Program-made: the position numbers and the translations under genes
In this document: positions 1-11,740 of the stretch, in pieces
Layout: each line of letters starts with the position of its first letter
Numbering within the stretch: position 1 is the first letter of the stretch
The notes under the pieces: generated by a model
The model's input: the letters and a program-made list of their open reading frames with translations, nothing else
Database searches by the model: none
Told to the model about the DNA's origin: nothing
Source: Pteria penguin
Lineage: Eukaryota > Mollusca > Bivalvia > Pterioida > Pteriidae
Length of the DNA: 64,000 nt
Direction of reading: 5' to 3'
NCBI GenBank assembly: GCA_035048485.1
Contig: CM068587.1
Location: 29,592,534 to 29,656,533 of the forward strand

Positions 1-348
1 GAAAAACGGAAACATAGTTATTGTAATGTTTGACATGTCACACTGATATAATTGGCTACCCGCGTAGACTGGTGAACAAGCTCACTGCTTGACATCCATT
101 ACAATCCATTATACACATTTAACATGCAAACAATGCAGATCCGCAAATATATATAACAATGTCTCTTTCCATTATAGCCGCAAGTAGTGGCCCTAAATGA
201 ATGATAGGGCCACAATTCCTTACGTTGCGTAAACTTGCATTTTTTGATAAACGGAATGGCCGGCACGATTCTACGCATTTCGGCATCAAATGGAGCAAAT
301 ATTTAACATATATAAACATAAAGCAAACGATCGGCAATGATAACTTAC

Positions 349-426
349 CCCCGATCTGTCGTCTGAAGGCTCTACACACATTTTTTCCCAACCTGTTTCA
401 AATTTGCCGGTTTCTGTGTCAGCCAT
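349..426 (-). CDS. Possible captured first coding exon inside the TIR element
   Basis: On the - strand an ATG at 426 opens 26 codons that run exactly to a perfect GTAAGT splice donor (intron starts at 348). The peptide begins MADTETGKFETGWEKM and is acidic. I do not recognise it. A TCTCGCGAGA promoter element lies 4 bp upstream of the ATG and a CACGTG E-box lies about 60 bp upstream. This looks like the 5' end of a gene carried by the transposon. It could instead be the first exon of the element's own lost transposase gene. No downstream exon is visible within the element. Confidence 0.35.
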
Positions 427-430
427 TCGG

Positions 431-440
431 TCTCGCGAGA
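431..440. promoter_or_regulatory. TCTCGCGAGA (CGCG palindrome) promoter motif
   Basis: This is a perfect 10-bp palindrome, immediately upstream of the ATG at 426 on the - strand. The motif is known as a strong activating element near start sites of CpG-type animal promoters and is bound by BANP-type factors. A CACGTG E-box at 487-492 lies on the same promoter side. Function here is inferred. Confidence 0.45.
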
Positions 441-950
441 TCTCGTTAAAAGAAACCTCATAAAAAGAGGCGGAGCTGAGGAAAAACACGTGGTCATGGG
501 TGCGTGGTCATTGTTATTTTTATGTCGTTTTTCTGTTTACATTTTATTTATCGGCTAGTTACCGCATTTCTGGTCATTTCAATTAGTTTTCTTCTTCATA
601 AATATCTAGTCCATTCCGTATATCAAAAATGCAAGTTTACGCAACGTAAGGACTTGTGGCCGTATCATTCATTTAGGGCCACTACTTGCGGCTATTTCCA
701 TTAATGAACAGGATGTTATCTCTGTCACAATCCAAAACACTACTATAAATAATTAATGTGATTATTTATCTTTAAAAAAGTCCCAATACTGTTTACATGA
801 TTGCAAAGACACATTGCATAAGTTATTTTAAAGAAGTTTTTGTTTATTGTCTTAATATGTTAGTTTTCAACAGTTTTTCATATTGTATAAGATGACGATA
901 CCTGCCTTTCTTTAGTATTGAACAGACATTTTAACATGTACAATAGACAA

Positions 951-1216
951 GCCGGCGTGGCTTAGTGGTATCGCGCTCGCCTCCTGATCGAGAGACCGCT
1001 CTGGTCATGCCGGTGTCCTGTCTTTCGGATGAGACAGTAAAAACCGAGGTCCCGTGTTGTGGTATGCATGGCACGTTAAACATCCCTCACTGCTTCGGGT
1101 GGGTCCGTTGCAAAGGTCAAAATTTGTATGCCCCGCATCAGGCAGATGCCGTCACCATATACGTGAAATATTCGTGGTGTGACATTAAACAAAAATCAAT
1201 CTATCAATCAATCTAC
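951..1216 (+). mobile_element. tRNA-derived SINE, family 1, internal promoter B box deleted
   Basis: The tRNA-like head starts GCCGGCGTGGCTTAGTGGTA with a good A box, followed by the family body (GTCTTTCGGATGAGACAG) and a CAATCAATC-type tail. Compared with the full copy at 32720, about 16 bp covering the B box are missing (near 992), so the Pol III promoter should be dead. Confidence 0.85.
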
Positions 1217-1424
1217 CAATGTACTTCTTGATGACTTATATCTAGTGTCAACCGTGACAAAGGGTCATTACCCAAAACAATACTACTTCGGCCCAGAGTA
1301 GAATTTGTTGAACCTCTAGCCTAACATTTGCATCAAAACCCTTTTGGTTAGAGCTTGAAAATTCACATTTTCCTAACTTTATTATACACAAAGTTGAAAA
1401 AGTTAACTGTCCTTATATTCCGTA

Positions 1425-1690
1425 TCTACCGCACGTGACCATGGTAGAGAGTTTTCTCCCCTTATTTATCTTATGTGACCAGGATAGAAAGTTAACTTCC
1501 AATTTCTACCCCAATTTACCGCCCGTGACCTGAGTAAGGGATAGTTATCTCCAACTTCTATCCCTATTTATCACCCGTGACCTGAGTAAGCGATAGTTAT
1601 CTCCCCCTTCTATTCCTATTTACCGCCCGTGACCTGAGTAAGGGATAGTTATCTCCCATTTCTACCGCTATTTATCACACAAGATTGGGA
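1425..1690. repeat. 52-bp minisatellite, about five copies
   Basis: Units share CCCGTGACCTGAGTAAG and GATAGTTATCTCC, with repeats starting near 1522, 1574 and 1626, exactly 52 bp apart. The outer copies are diverged. Confidence 0.8.
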
Positions 1691-2799
1691 TAGAGACTAC
1701 TATATTGAGATGTATAGAGTAATCAAATTACAGATAACCAATAGTCAATACGGAAGCCTCGACTGTCTGGCATTAATAGTCATAACAGCAACCAGAAACA
1801 GCAAGATAATGGACCATTTTCTCCGGCTGATTGTCGGTCCGGGCCATATATCTCTTCACCGAGAGACTTATCTGATGAAATCAAGAAAGTCAATCTATAA
1901 ATCATTAAACAAGACCTCGTTTCTGCGCTTCTTTTTCATGTATCTATGACAACAATTTTGTATGTACCATCAAAGTGCGACAAAACTTTTATTTTGAGAG
2001 ATTTCTTAAGTAATACAATAATTCATAAAAAAGAAAATATCACCTAGCATTATTCTTCCATGTAGACAATGTCATGTACATTCTTGTCTTTTCATGAAAG
2101 TCTGTCGCTGTCACGTGGCAAATTATGAATTATGATTCAAATGTATTTTCACAATTATTTTCTTGGCATAGTTTTGATTTAAAACAATTATCCAAATCTA
2201 AAGTTGGTAAATGTTTGTTGCGTACTTAAGATAACTTAAAAGAAGGTATCATGTAATCGTTATTTGGATATTGCTGGACATTATATCTAATTGCTGGACA
2301 TTATATCGAATTTCCTTCTTTTATATATCATTATTGTACCTATAATATGACGACAGTTTAAAACGTAGAAATGACCACAATTTGGTTTATATTGTTTATA
2401 CCGGCTATATTGACCTTGACCAGCGGGTATGATCAGTCAGCATACAAGAGACTTCTCTACTACCCTCGTACCATTTCTGTCTATATGTATGGATGTATGG
2501 ATGGATGAATGTATGATGCACTCTTTGTGTACTGGGTTTAAATGAAAATATTTTATGGAAATGTATGTATTAAATACAAATGTATGAATATGCTAATATC
2601 TAAAGAATTAAGAATATAAGTAACAAGTTCAATTATTCTCGAAATAAAGATTACTGGATTCTCATTACTTTATATAAATGTACTTTTTAAAACCCATTGC
2701 TTACCAGGTGTGAACAGAGAACCAGATAGGAATTAAGCAGCAAACATAAAGGGTAAACTAAAATGTATAATCAGAAATTCATGAGCAAACACTGACTAA
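1691..2799. other. Intergenic, no gene seen
   Basis: This is AT-rich sequence with no convincing exon. A 21-bp duplication (TTGCTGGACATTATATC) lies at about 2268-2310, and a GTATGGATG-type simple repeat lies near 2485-2515. Confidence 0.5.
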
Positions 2800-4930
2800 T
2801 ATAACCAGATATAACCAGCAAACAAATAATACGGGCATATACAACCAGCAAAAGGAAAAAAAAAACAAATGTAATTTAACTAGTAGATATGTAGGACCGA
2901 CAAACTGAATGTAATTAGCAGATATGTAAGACAAACAATCGGAATATAACCAAACGAAATTTACCTATATAGTCGATATGTAAGACAAGCAAACGGGACA
3001 TAACCAGCAAATATGTTAGACAAACAAACGGAATATAACCAAACGAAATTTACCTATATAGTCGATATGTAAGACAAACAAACGGGGCATAACCAGCAGA
3101 TATGTAAGACGAACAAACGGGATATAACAAGCAGATATGTTAGACAAACAGACGGGACATAACCAGCTGATATGTAAGACAAACAAACGGGGTATAACCA
3201 GCAGATATGTAAGACAAACAAACGGAATATAACCAGCAGATACGTAAGACAAACAAACGGGACATAACCAGCAGATATGTTAGACAAACGAACGGGATAT
3301 AACCAGCAGATATGTAAGACAAACAAACGGAATATAACCAGCAGATATGTTAGACAAACAAACGGAATATAACCAGCAGATATGTTAGACAAACAAACGG
3401 GGTATAACCAGCAGATATGTAAGACAAACAAACGGAATATAACCAGCAGATATGTTAGACAAACAAACGGGGTATAACCAGCAGATATGTAAGACAAACA
3501 AACGGGATATAACCAGCAGATATGTTAGACAAACAAACGGGACATAACCAGCAGATATGTAAGACAAACAAACGGAATATAACCAGTAGATATGTAAGAC
3601 AAACAAACGGGATATATAACCAGCAGATATGTAAGACAAACAAACGGGATATAACCACCATATATGTAAGACAGATAAACGGGATATAACCAGCAGATAC
3701 GTAAGACAAACAAACGGGGTATAACCAGCAGATATGTAAGACAAACAAACGGGATATAACCAGCAGATACGTAAGACAAACAAACGGGATATAACCAGCA
3801 GATATGTAAGACAAACAAACGGGATATAACCAGCAGATATGTAAGACAAACAAACGTGATATAATCAGCAGATATGTAAGACAAACAAACGGAATATAAC
3901 CAGCAGATACGTAAGACAAACAAACGGGATATAACCAGCAGATATGTAAGACAAACAAACGGGATATAACCAACAGATATGTTAGACAAACAAACGGGAT
4001 ATAACCAGCATATATGTAAGACAGATAAACGTGATATAACCAGCAGATACGTAAGACAAACAAACGGGATATAACCAGCAGATATGTAAGACAAACAAAC
4101 GGAATATAACCAGCAGATACGTAAGACAAACAAACGGGATATAACCAGCAGATATATAAGACAGATAAACGGGATATAACCAGCAGATATGTAAGACAAA
4201 CAAACGGAATATAACCAGCAGATATGTAAGACAAACAAACGGGATATAACCAGCATATATGTAAGACAGATAAACGAGATATAACCAGCAGATACGTAAG
4301 ACAAACAAACGGGATATAACCAGCAGATATGTAAGACAAACAAACGGGATATAATCAGCAGATATGTTAGACAAACAAACGGGATATAACCAGCAGATAC
4401 GTAAGACAAACAAACGGGATATAACCAGCAGGTATGTAAGACAAACAAACGGGATATAACCAGCAGATATGTAAGACAAACAAACGGGACATAACCAGCA
4501 GATATGTAAGACAAACAAACGGGACATAACCAGTAGATATGTAAGACAAACAAACGGGATATAACCAGCAAATATGTAAGACAAACAAACGGAATATAAC
4601 CAGCTGATATGTAAGACAAACAAACGGGATATAACCAGCAGATATGTAAGACAAACAAACGGGATATAACCAGCAGATATGTAAGACAAACAAACGGGAC
4701 ATAACCAGTAGATATGTAAGACAAACAAACGGGATATAACCAGCAGATATGTAAGACAAACAAACGGGATATAACCAACAGATATGTAAGAAAAACAAAC
4801 GGGACATGACCAGTAGATATGTAAGACAAACAAACGGGATATAACCAGCAGATATGTAAGACAAACAAACGGAATATAACCAATAGGTATGTAAGACAAA
4901 CAAACGGAGTATAATCAGCAGATATGTAAT
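2800..4930. repeat. 35-bp satellite array, about 58 copies
   Basis: Units contain ATAACCAGCAGATATGTAAG followed by ACAAACAAACGGG and repeat every 35 bp. The left edge (2800-3100) is degenerate and the centre is homogeneous with scattered substitutions, as expected from unequal exchange. Because 35 is not a multiple of 3 and the unit has no stop codon on the - strand, all three - frames stay open for long stretches (one reaches 480 codons). These open frames are a product of the repeat and I do not call them genes. Confidence 0.93.
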
Positions 4931-5039
4931 AGACAAATTGATAAGAACCAGAGAAGCATACAGACATAAATTAACGAGAATTTTAATGTGTCGGTGAGAC
5001 ACAAATACCCCCGCTGGCAGCTAAGCTAGTGAAATATAA

Positions 5040-5460
5040 TTGCCAGAGAATTAATGTTTTCAAGAAATTTTTAATATTAAAGGGCAATTACTCTGTCAAA
5101 TCTTACTGTACCACACTCATATTCGAACTTGACCTGCATTTCCCTTGATACATCTATATACCCAATATCAAGTTAATCCATCAAATTTTTAAAGAGAAAA
5201 TAAGCGGAAACTGTAATTTTTAAGAAATTTTCTATGTTCAAGACCAATTGCTCTGTCAAAAATTACCGGACCACACCCATATTCAAACCTGACCTGCATT
5301 TTCCCTTGATACATCTATATACCCAATATCAATTTAATCCATCAATCCCTCAAAGAAACAATGAGCGGAAACTCAATGATGACGGAATAACAGAATGACA
5401 GAACATGGTAACCGTATATTCCACGGCCATTTCATGGCGGAGGCATAAAAAGCAGCCTAT
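5040..5460. repeat. Dispersed repeat with two tandem units of about 175 bp
   Basis: Two similar units (about 5085-5225 and 5230-5395) share TTGATACATCTATATACCCA and AGCGGAAACT. They are followed by a distinctive end (CCACGGCCATTTCATGGCGG, near 5422). The arrangement looks like a dispersed mobile repeat rather than a gene. Confidence 0.6.
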
Positions 5461-6112
5461 ATCATCACTATGGTACGCAGAGATAGCCGCGAAAAGCTCC
5501 AGCCTCCTACAAATACAATATTGACGTCATTTGTATTATCCTCAGACACTTGCCGATTTACAATGTACTATTTGACCTCTGTATACCCTTTTATCAGACG
5601 TATTACGATATTTTACGAGGTATTCCAGGTAATTCCCTCGTAGCCATTTGGTAATGGCATTTTATACAGTCTTATACCCGTGTTTGTGAATTAATAAATC
5701 TCGCTCGTCCGTATTACTATTCATGTAGCACAACAGAGGAAATGCTGTATCTGTATCAGTTTAATTAAATATTGATAGCGAATAAGTGATGATTTTGTAT
5801 CTCTAGATCCAGGTTGCAACTTACACGTGTGATACAGCTAACATGGAAGAATAAATCAAAGAGACTGGGGAAAGGGAAGTTTTACAGTCAATTCTATTCG
5901 TAATGGTCGTTCGGGATAAGCAATAAAATACAAAAGATATTTTAATAAAGGAGGAAGGCACATGTGTATTAGCCAACCTTCTCATCCTTTTTGGTGCATA
6001 ATCTGGATTTTTACTATTAAATATGTGGCCAAAGGGGGGGGGGGGGCTCCCCCCTATAAATCCGCCACTGAGTAAGCTGTGTATCAAATAATCGCCCGAC
6101 ACATGTCAAATG

Positions 6113-6222
6113 CTCTCCCCAACTCTCGTCAAGCGATCCCCCGACACTCGTCAAAAAATCTCCCAACACTCGTCAAATGATCCCCATACACTCTTCAAAC
6201 CTTCCCAACACTCGTCAGGTTA
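6113..6222. repeat. Short minisatellite of CACTCGTCAAA units
   Basis: Four to five units of about 28-30 bp share CCCAACACTCGTCAAA with a variable ATGATCCCC part. A G-run and an end resembling the MITE at 27772 (CCGCCACTG, ending near 6070) lie just upstream. Confidence 0.55.
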
Positions 6223-6949
6223 GATGGAATCGTAGTAAGTATATTATTGTTTTATTGTAAATGATTGATAAATCAATCAATTTATAAATTCTGCGTGGTA
6301 ATTTCAATGATGTTCATGATATATATGTATATTAATAGCAACAAGAATCTGTGCGAGTTGTCTCTAATTATCGTTTTTAATTGAGTAACATAAGCAAGAG
6401 GTATATATACAGCGTGTCTGCTCTTGCTCTTATTCTAATACAGAAAATTAAACATTATAATTGAATTGCGGAAGGTCTTTTCAAAATCCATTCACAGTGA
6501 ACGCGCACCCCGCATTGGAACACAATTATTTAGAATTAAATTTCAATACATATCAAAACTTGCTTCCTATCAAATGTCAAAACAGACAGAAGCAAACGTG
6601 GCCTTATCTGTAGCAAAGCCACTGTATGCCACACTCGCTTGATTTAGTCCACTCATACTTCATTAGTCATGTTGATGGGGAAATATAGAATGTGGTAAAT
6701 CAGACGGGGAACAAGCAAAATACATAATGTATATATATTAAAAATACTTTTACAAAAACTCCAAATAAAATATTCCATGATTATTATTGACATTGTTCAT
6801 GTCTCAGTGATTCCCGGGCGTGTTTGGTGATTATTAATGTTAATCTCAACCCCATCCCACCTACCACCACCCCCTTCCAACTAAATAAACGAAGGAAAAG
6901 TCTGGGGCATCAGGTTTTAGTGTCCTGTGTGTGATAATCGGTGAACAGG

Positions 6950-7356
6950 CAGTGGCGTAGCTATCATTACGCCAAATACGCACGTGCGCCAGGTAGCGCA
7001 GTTGGTAGCGCGCTCGCTTCTCACCAATGCGACCCGGGTTCGATTCCCGGTGTGGTACGTGAGATGGTGAGGCTGTCACCGACCTGGCTTCGTGGGTTTT
7101 CTCCGGGTACTCCGGTTTCCTCCCACAAAAACGACACCCTTACGCCAAGATCTGTGCCAACGAGCAAGATTTATATAAGTTGTTAACTTGTTTCTTAATC
7201 GTTGTAAAATAAATAAAGTTTAATTTAATTTTACACATCATTTTGTCAAAAATATAGTGTCTCCTGAGAGAGAGAGAGAGGTGGTCGTTCTCCTTTTCCC
7301 CAAACCCCCTGCCTTTCTTGTGCGTACACATCATTTGCACTCTGGCTACGTCCCTG
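6950..7356. mobile_element. DNA-transposon remnant with a SINE inserted in it
   Basis: The ends CAGTGGCGTAGC (6950) and the reverse complement of CAGGGACGTAGC (ending 7356) form imperfect terminal inverted repeats. A tRNA-derived SINE fills 6988-7222 and an (AG)n run follows at 7266-7281. A similar pair of ends is seen at 15121-15559. No transposase is present. Confidence 0.45.
6988..7222 (+). mobile_element. tRNA-derived SINE, second family, full promoter
   Basis: The head has an A box (GGTAGCGCAGTTGGTAGCGC) and a B box (GGGTTCGATTCC). The conserved central part GTGGGTTTTCTCCGGGTACT and an AAATAAAG-type tail follow. The body differs from the SINE family at 951 and 32720. Confidence 0.85.
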
Positions 7357-8119
7357 ACAGGTAATAAAATAATCATACTAAATGAGAATACATTAGATAT
7401 GGACTTGAAAAGCAGAAAATGCTTGATACAGGGATGTTGTTCTTGATATTGAATCCTTATATAATGACTGCTCCATACGAATACTTTACGCTCTCTTTCC
7501 TTTCTCCGTACCGTTTACTTTTTTCCACAAATATGAAATACTTTAATGTTATTTCTTTTAATATTTTACGCTAGTATATGAGAAGACAACATAAACTTGC
7601 TGTAATAATGCCCCAATCCTTTTTCTTCTGATGGAAATTAAAATTTGTTTAAACTAATAGACTATTCACAACAGAAATATTTGAAATCTCTATACAAGCA
7701 GTGGTGTCTGCCAACATTCACACCACACTAAAGAACTTAAATGCACGAGTTTATCTGTAAATGGATGAATACCATTATAAGAATGGATATCCTGTGAACA
7801 ATAAATTCGAATTTAAGATCTTGGCGTTGTCAACACTTAGTTTACTCTTGTCGATATCAACGCGGTAGCTGGAGAAAGCTTCTACATTTCACAATCTCTC
7901 CATCAATCAAAAACATTTTTAGCAACAAGCTCTATCTATTAAATGCAAGTTCCCTAATGCATCGTGCAATTATATTGATACATGTGTCCCTGGAGATTCA
8001 GTGCAGCTAAGCTTGCTGCGGGCACGTAAGCCATGTACTTCAGATCTCCGTGACTAATTAAGCCTAAATTCATCTGCACTGCGTGACATATTTAGCTTTA
8101 TAAGAGATATGCTACATGA
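7357..8119. other. Intergenic, no gene seen
   Basis: AT-rich unique-looking sequence; I see no convincing exon, RNA gene or repeat boundary. Confidence 0.4.
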
Positions 8120-9440
8120 GATATATAATATTAAATATATATTCTCCAGTAGCCGCGACACGTTTTGCATTTGGCCGTATAGTATGCAGCGTAATATACT
8201 ATATATGCTCCGTGAAATCGTGACACGTCAAGCTTACACTAGATAAGCTCCATGGCATAATGGCCCACCTAGCCTGTACTAGATATGCTCCGTGAAATCG
8301 TGACACGTCAAGCTTACACAAGATAAGCTCCATGGTATCATGACGCACCTAGCCTGTACTAGATATGCTAAGTGAAATCGTGACACATCTAGCTGAAACT
8401 ACACATGCTCCATGGGATCGTGACACATTTGACTTGCACTATGTTATGTTTTCATTAATAATTACTGGCTGTTCTGTGCTCCCTATAATACTTAAGATTT
8501 TGTGAAAATATGTTTTAAGGAGTATCTCCCTCATGTATAGCTCTGTCCTTGGACTGATTCTTTGGTTCACTTTTCGGTCATTTTGGTTTCAACACTGCTC
8601 TTCAAATATTTATATAATATGTGAACTCCAATCATTCGGCCAGGAGTATCACTGAAGAGACATAAGTCGTCGAAATGCGCATCTGGTGCACAAATTTGAA
8701 AGATATATATATTCTATATTTATTAGAGAATGCAGTATGACAACAAGCAGAATTTGATTTAAGGGGCATTATGAATAAATATACTCTTAACAGTTTTATC
8801 AGCAATTTTTTCCAGACAAATCGCTTACTCTTAAAAAATCTAGCCTTTAGTTATACTAAATCATTATATCTGCATAAAGGATAACAATCCATATTCTACC
8901 ACCTAAGAAACATTTCGCCTTATAAAATATATACTCCATTACACTTTTAGCTTTTATACTAGATATTTTCCGAGACAAATTTACATGTAAAGAAATATAG
9001 TTTACATTAGATGTACTGTGTGACAGATTTATCTTTAACACTAAAACTTATTTCGTCAAAATATACACGAAAAGAAGCATGTTATGCTCCAGATATACTC
9101 CGTGGATTATATATACTTATTTTGTATACCAATCACTTTTCGTGGCAATTTACATATAAACAGGTAAACTCTGCAACATCTTTTTTATCTGATTTCCCCG
9201 TGACATATATAACTTTATACAAGATATGCTCCACGATACATCTAGCGCTACACTAGATATACCCCGCGATACATCTAGCTTTACACTAGATATACCCCGC
9301 GATACATAGTAGATTTACTCTGCGATTACACTAGATATACTCCACGATACATCTAGCTTTACACTAGATATCCAGTTGTATACTAGCTTTTCGTGATATT
9401 TACATGAATGTGTGTATTGTATACTAGATATACTATGTGT
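8120..9440. repeat. Degenerate satellite of ACTAGATATGCTCC-type units
   Basis: Better-preserved blocks are at 8190-8450 (about 60-bp units with GTGAAATCGTGACACGTC and AGCTTACAC) and at 9240-9370 (about 33-bp units with ACACTAGATATACCCCGCGA). Between them the same words (TAGATAT, CTCCGTG, ACATCTAGC) recur in diverged form, so this looks like one old array being eroded. Confidence 0.6.
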
Positions 9441-9634
9441 CACGTCTTTAAAAGGCTTCCTCCGTAAACTCGAAAATTAAATTTGGTTATATCCTATAGC
9501 ACGTTTACTATTGTGCATGTATAAATAAATGTCGAAGTTAAACCTATTGAGATCGACCATTACTTAATTCTTTCATAATCACCTCGTGTCTAGGAAAGAA
9601 GAATGTGTTTTATAGCCTCTCATTGATATATTAC

Positions 9635-9803
9635 CTTTTGTCGATGAAGTCGGAAGGCTCTATCCTGTTCATATTTATATAGGATCTTATTGGCCACTGG
9701 GAAACCAGGACCCGGCATGATGATCTAGAGAGTGATTTCCGGTGTGATGAGGAGGAGGAATATCGGTCTTGAAACTATGTCACCTTCCGCAGTGCATGGC
9801 TAC
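9635..9803 (-). CDS. Candidate 5' exon of an unrecognised gene (28 codons)
   Basis: A splice acceptor with a pyrimidine tract (TTTCTATTCCAG) precedes 9803. The exon then carries 85 nt of leader and an ATG at 9718 with A at -3. An in-frame TAG lies 6 nt upstream of that ATG, which fixes the start. The 28 codons begin MPGPGFPVANKILYKYEQDR and end at AAG followed by a GTAATA donor (9634). The leader holds a five-codon upstream ORF. I do not recognise the protein. Later exons would lie at lower coordinates, but I could not find them before the window edge, so this may also be chance. Confidence 0.38.
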
Positions 9804-9949
9804 CTGGAATAGAAAGACAGCAATCTGTTCAGTACATAAAACGGAAACGGGATTTATAATTTTTTCCAGAGGATTTCAAATTAAAATTTTATACAAAAAT
9901 TACAATTTGTGAAGTTTCTTGTAGAAAAATGTAATTCCAAAATGACTCC

Positions 9950-10925
9950 TTCGCTTCCTACTCTCTGTTAAAATTAAGATTCCATTTCCCGCCCTCAGTC
10001 GTGTGATATTATTTCCAATTCTCCGTCTTGTGATATTATTTCCCACTTTCGGTCTTCCTACATGCCTTTCCACTTTGGGTCTTGTAGTACTATTTGCCAC
10101 TCTCGGTTTTATGATGTCATTTCCCATTTTCGGTCTTGTGATACTGTTTCCCTAAATCGGTCTTTCGATACTATTCCCACTCTTTGTATTGTGGTAATAT
10201 TTCCCACTCTGTTTTGCGATATTATTCCCACTCTTTGTTTGTGGTACTATTTTCCACACTTGGTTTTGTGGTACTCTGTTTTGTGATACAATTCCCACTC
10301 TTTGTTTGTGGCACTATTTTCCACACTTGGTTTTGTGGTACTCTGTTTTGTGATACTATGCACACTCTTTGTTTGTGGTACTATTTCCCACTCTTGCTTT
10401 TGTGGTAATCTGTTTTGCGATACTATTCCCACTCTTTGTGCAGTGATACTATTTCCCACTCTTGGTGTTATGGTACTATTTCCTACTCTTTGTATTGTGG
10501 TGATATTCCCCACTATGGTTTGTGATACTATTCCCACTCTTTGTTTGTGGTACTATTTCCCACTCTTTGTTTGTGATACTGTTTCCCACTCTCTGTCTTG
10601 CGATACTATCTCCCACTCTTTGTTTTATGGTATTATTTCCTACTCTTTGTTTTGTGGTACCGTCTCTCACTCTGGGTTTTAGTACTGTTTCCCACTCTCT
10701 GTCTTGCGATACTATTTCCCACTGTTATTTTGTGGTACTATTTCCCACTTTTGGTTTTTAGTACTATTACCCACTCACTGTCTTGTGATATTATTTCCCA
10801 CTCTTTTATGGTACTATTTCCAAGTCTTTGTTTTGTGGTTCTATATACCACTGTATTGTAGTAATATTTCACACTATCTGTCTTTCGATACTATTTCCTA
10901 CTCTATGTATTGTGGTACGTTTTGC
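9950..10925. repeat. Minisatellite of about 27-29 bp, over 30 diverged copies
   Basis: Units contain GTGGTACTATTTCCCACTCT with TTTGT or GTCTT linkers of variable length. Indels change the spacing, so the open frames seen on both strands are repeat artefacts. Confidence 0.85.
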
Positions 10926-11038
10926 TGGAGCGCCATGCTCACCCCTTTTCATTGTTAGATACTCAAACTTACCTAAGCTTCCTCTTAATCAACATTCTCA
11001 TATTCGTATATACTATCATACCAAATAACAGTACTTAC

Positions 11039-11148
11039 CTGAATATGTAATCACCAATTACAAGGTATATGTAAAACACCTGGCTACATATGTACCCATT
11101 GTATTCATCTATAACGGCATCATATCGTACATCATAGGGACGAAACAT
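11039..11148 (-). other. Possible upstream exon with a 37-codon open frame
   Basis: An ATG at 11148 opens MFRPYDVRYDAVIDEYNGY and the frame runs to CAG with a consensus GTAAGTACT donor (intron from 11038). If joined to the acceptor before 9803 the frame stops after one more codon, so in that transcript it would be a leader exon with an upstream ORF. Support is limited to the donor and the open frame. Confidence 0.25.
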
Positions 11149-11340
11149 GAATTTCTCTGTTAGCGTCTTATTCTAGGTAAGTTAAGTTTTCTTTTAAAAC
11201 ATTAACTTGGCAATTTAGTAATCTAGAATTTGAACCATGCAAGTTTATATTGTATTATCTTGTCCACTGTAAAGTCCAGTCTTACAGGTTGGTAGAGCAG
11301 TAGCTGCAGTAGATATACATGTACCGGTATTACGAGAGAA

Positions 11341-11341
<1 letters not shown>

Positions 11342-11433
<92 letters not shown>
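11342..11433. repeat. (AT)n microsatellite, about 92 bp
   Basis: Uninterrupted TA dinucleotides. Confidence 0.98.
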
Positions 11434-11434
<1 letters not shown>

Positions 11435-11647
11435 GATTTTTTAACTGGATGGATTAATGTACAAATGTATGAAACAATTACGGAATCATCATACCCCGAT
11501 CTTTTATCCTGGACAGAAAATACCTACCTGAATATTAAACTTCTTTTATTATATCTACAGACCATTGCGCTGTGTAATGTTAAGGAAACATTTCGGAATT
11601 AGGTAAGTATACACTTACTTATATGAACGTATACCGACCGGCGAGTA

Positions 11648-11740
11648 AAAACATGTACCTACATAAGACTGTTGAATACATGTACCTACATAAGACTGTT
11701 GAATACATGTACCTACATAAGACTGTTGAATACATTTATC
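11648..11740. repeat. 27-bp tandem repeat, 3.4 copies
   Basis: Near-identical copies of ACATGTACCTACATAAGACT plus GTTGAAT, so the amplification is recent. Confidence 0.9.

Larger units (their letters stand above)
166..703. mobile_element. Mutator-like non-autonomous TIR element with 9-bp target duplication
   Basis: An element of about 520 bp (175-694) is bounded by inverted repeats of about 85 bp (175-259 and 611-694). Both ends begin TAGCCGCAAGTAGTGGCC and differ at only a few positions. The 9-bp sequence TTTCCATTA sits directly outside each end (166-174 and 695-703), so it is a target-site duplication. Long TIRs with a 9-bp duplication are typical of Mutator-like elements; that family name is an inference. 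No transposase is present in the roughly 350 bp interior. The interior instead holds an ATG exon-like segment with a strong splice donor and promoter-like motifs on the - strand. Confidence 0.75.

Noticed and set aside
3054..5002. Several long overlapping open frames on the - strand (up to 480 codons)
   Set aside because: All lie in the 35-bp array and exist in three frames at once; they follow from a stop-free unit, not from coding constraint.
6988..7060. tRNA genes (heads at 6988, 13500, 24718, 32720, 35660, 39733)
   Set aside because: Each head has A and B boxes but is fused to a SINE body and tail, and the acceptor stems are not paired as in a functional tRNA.
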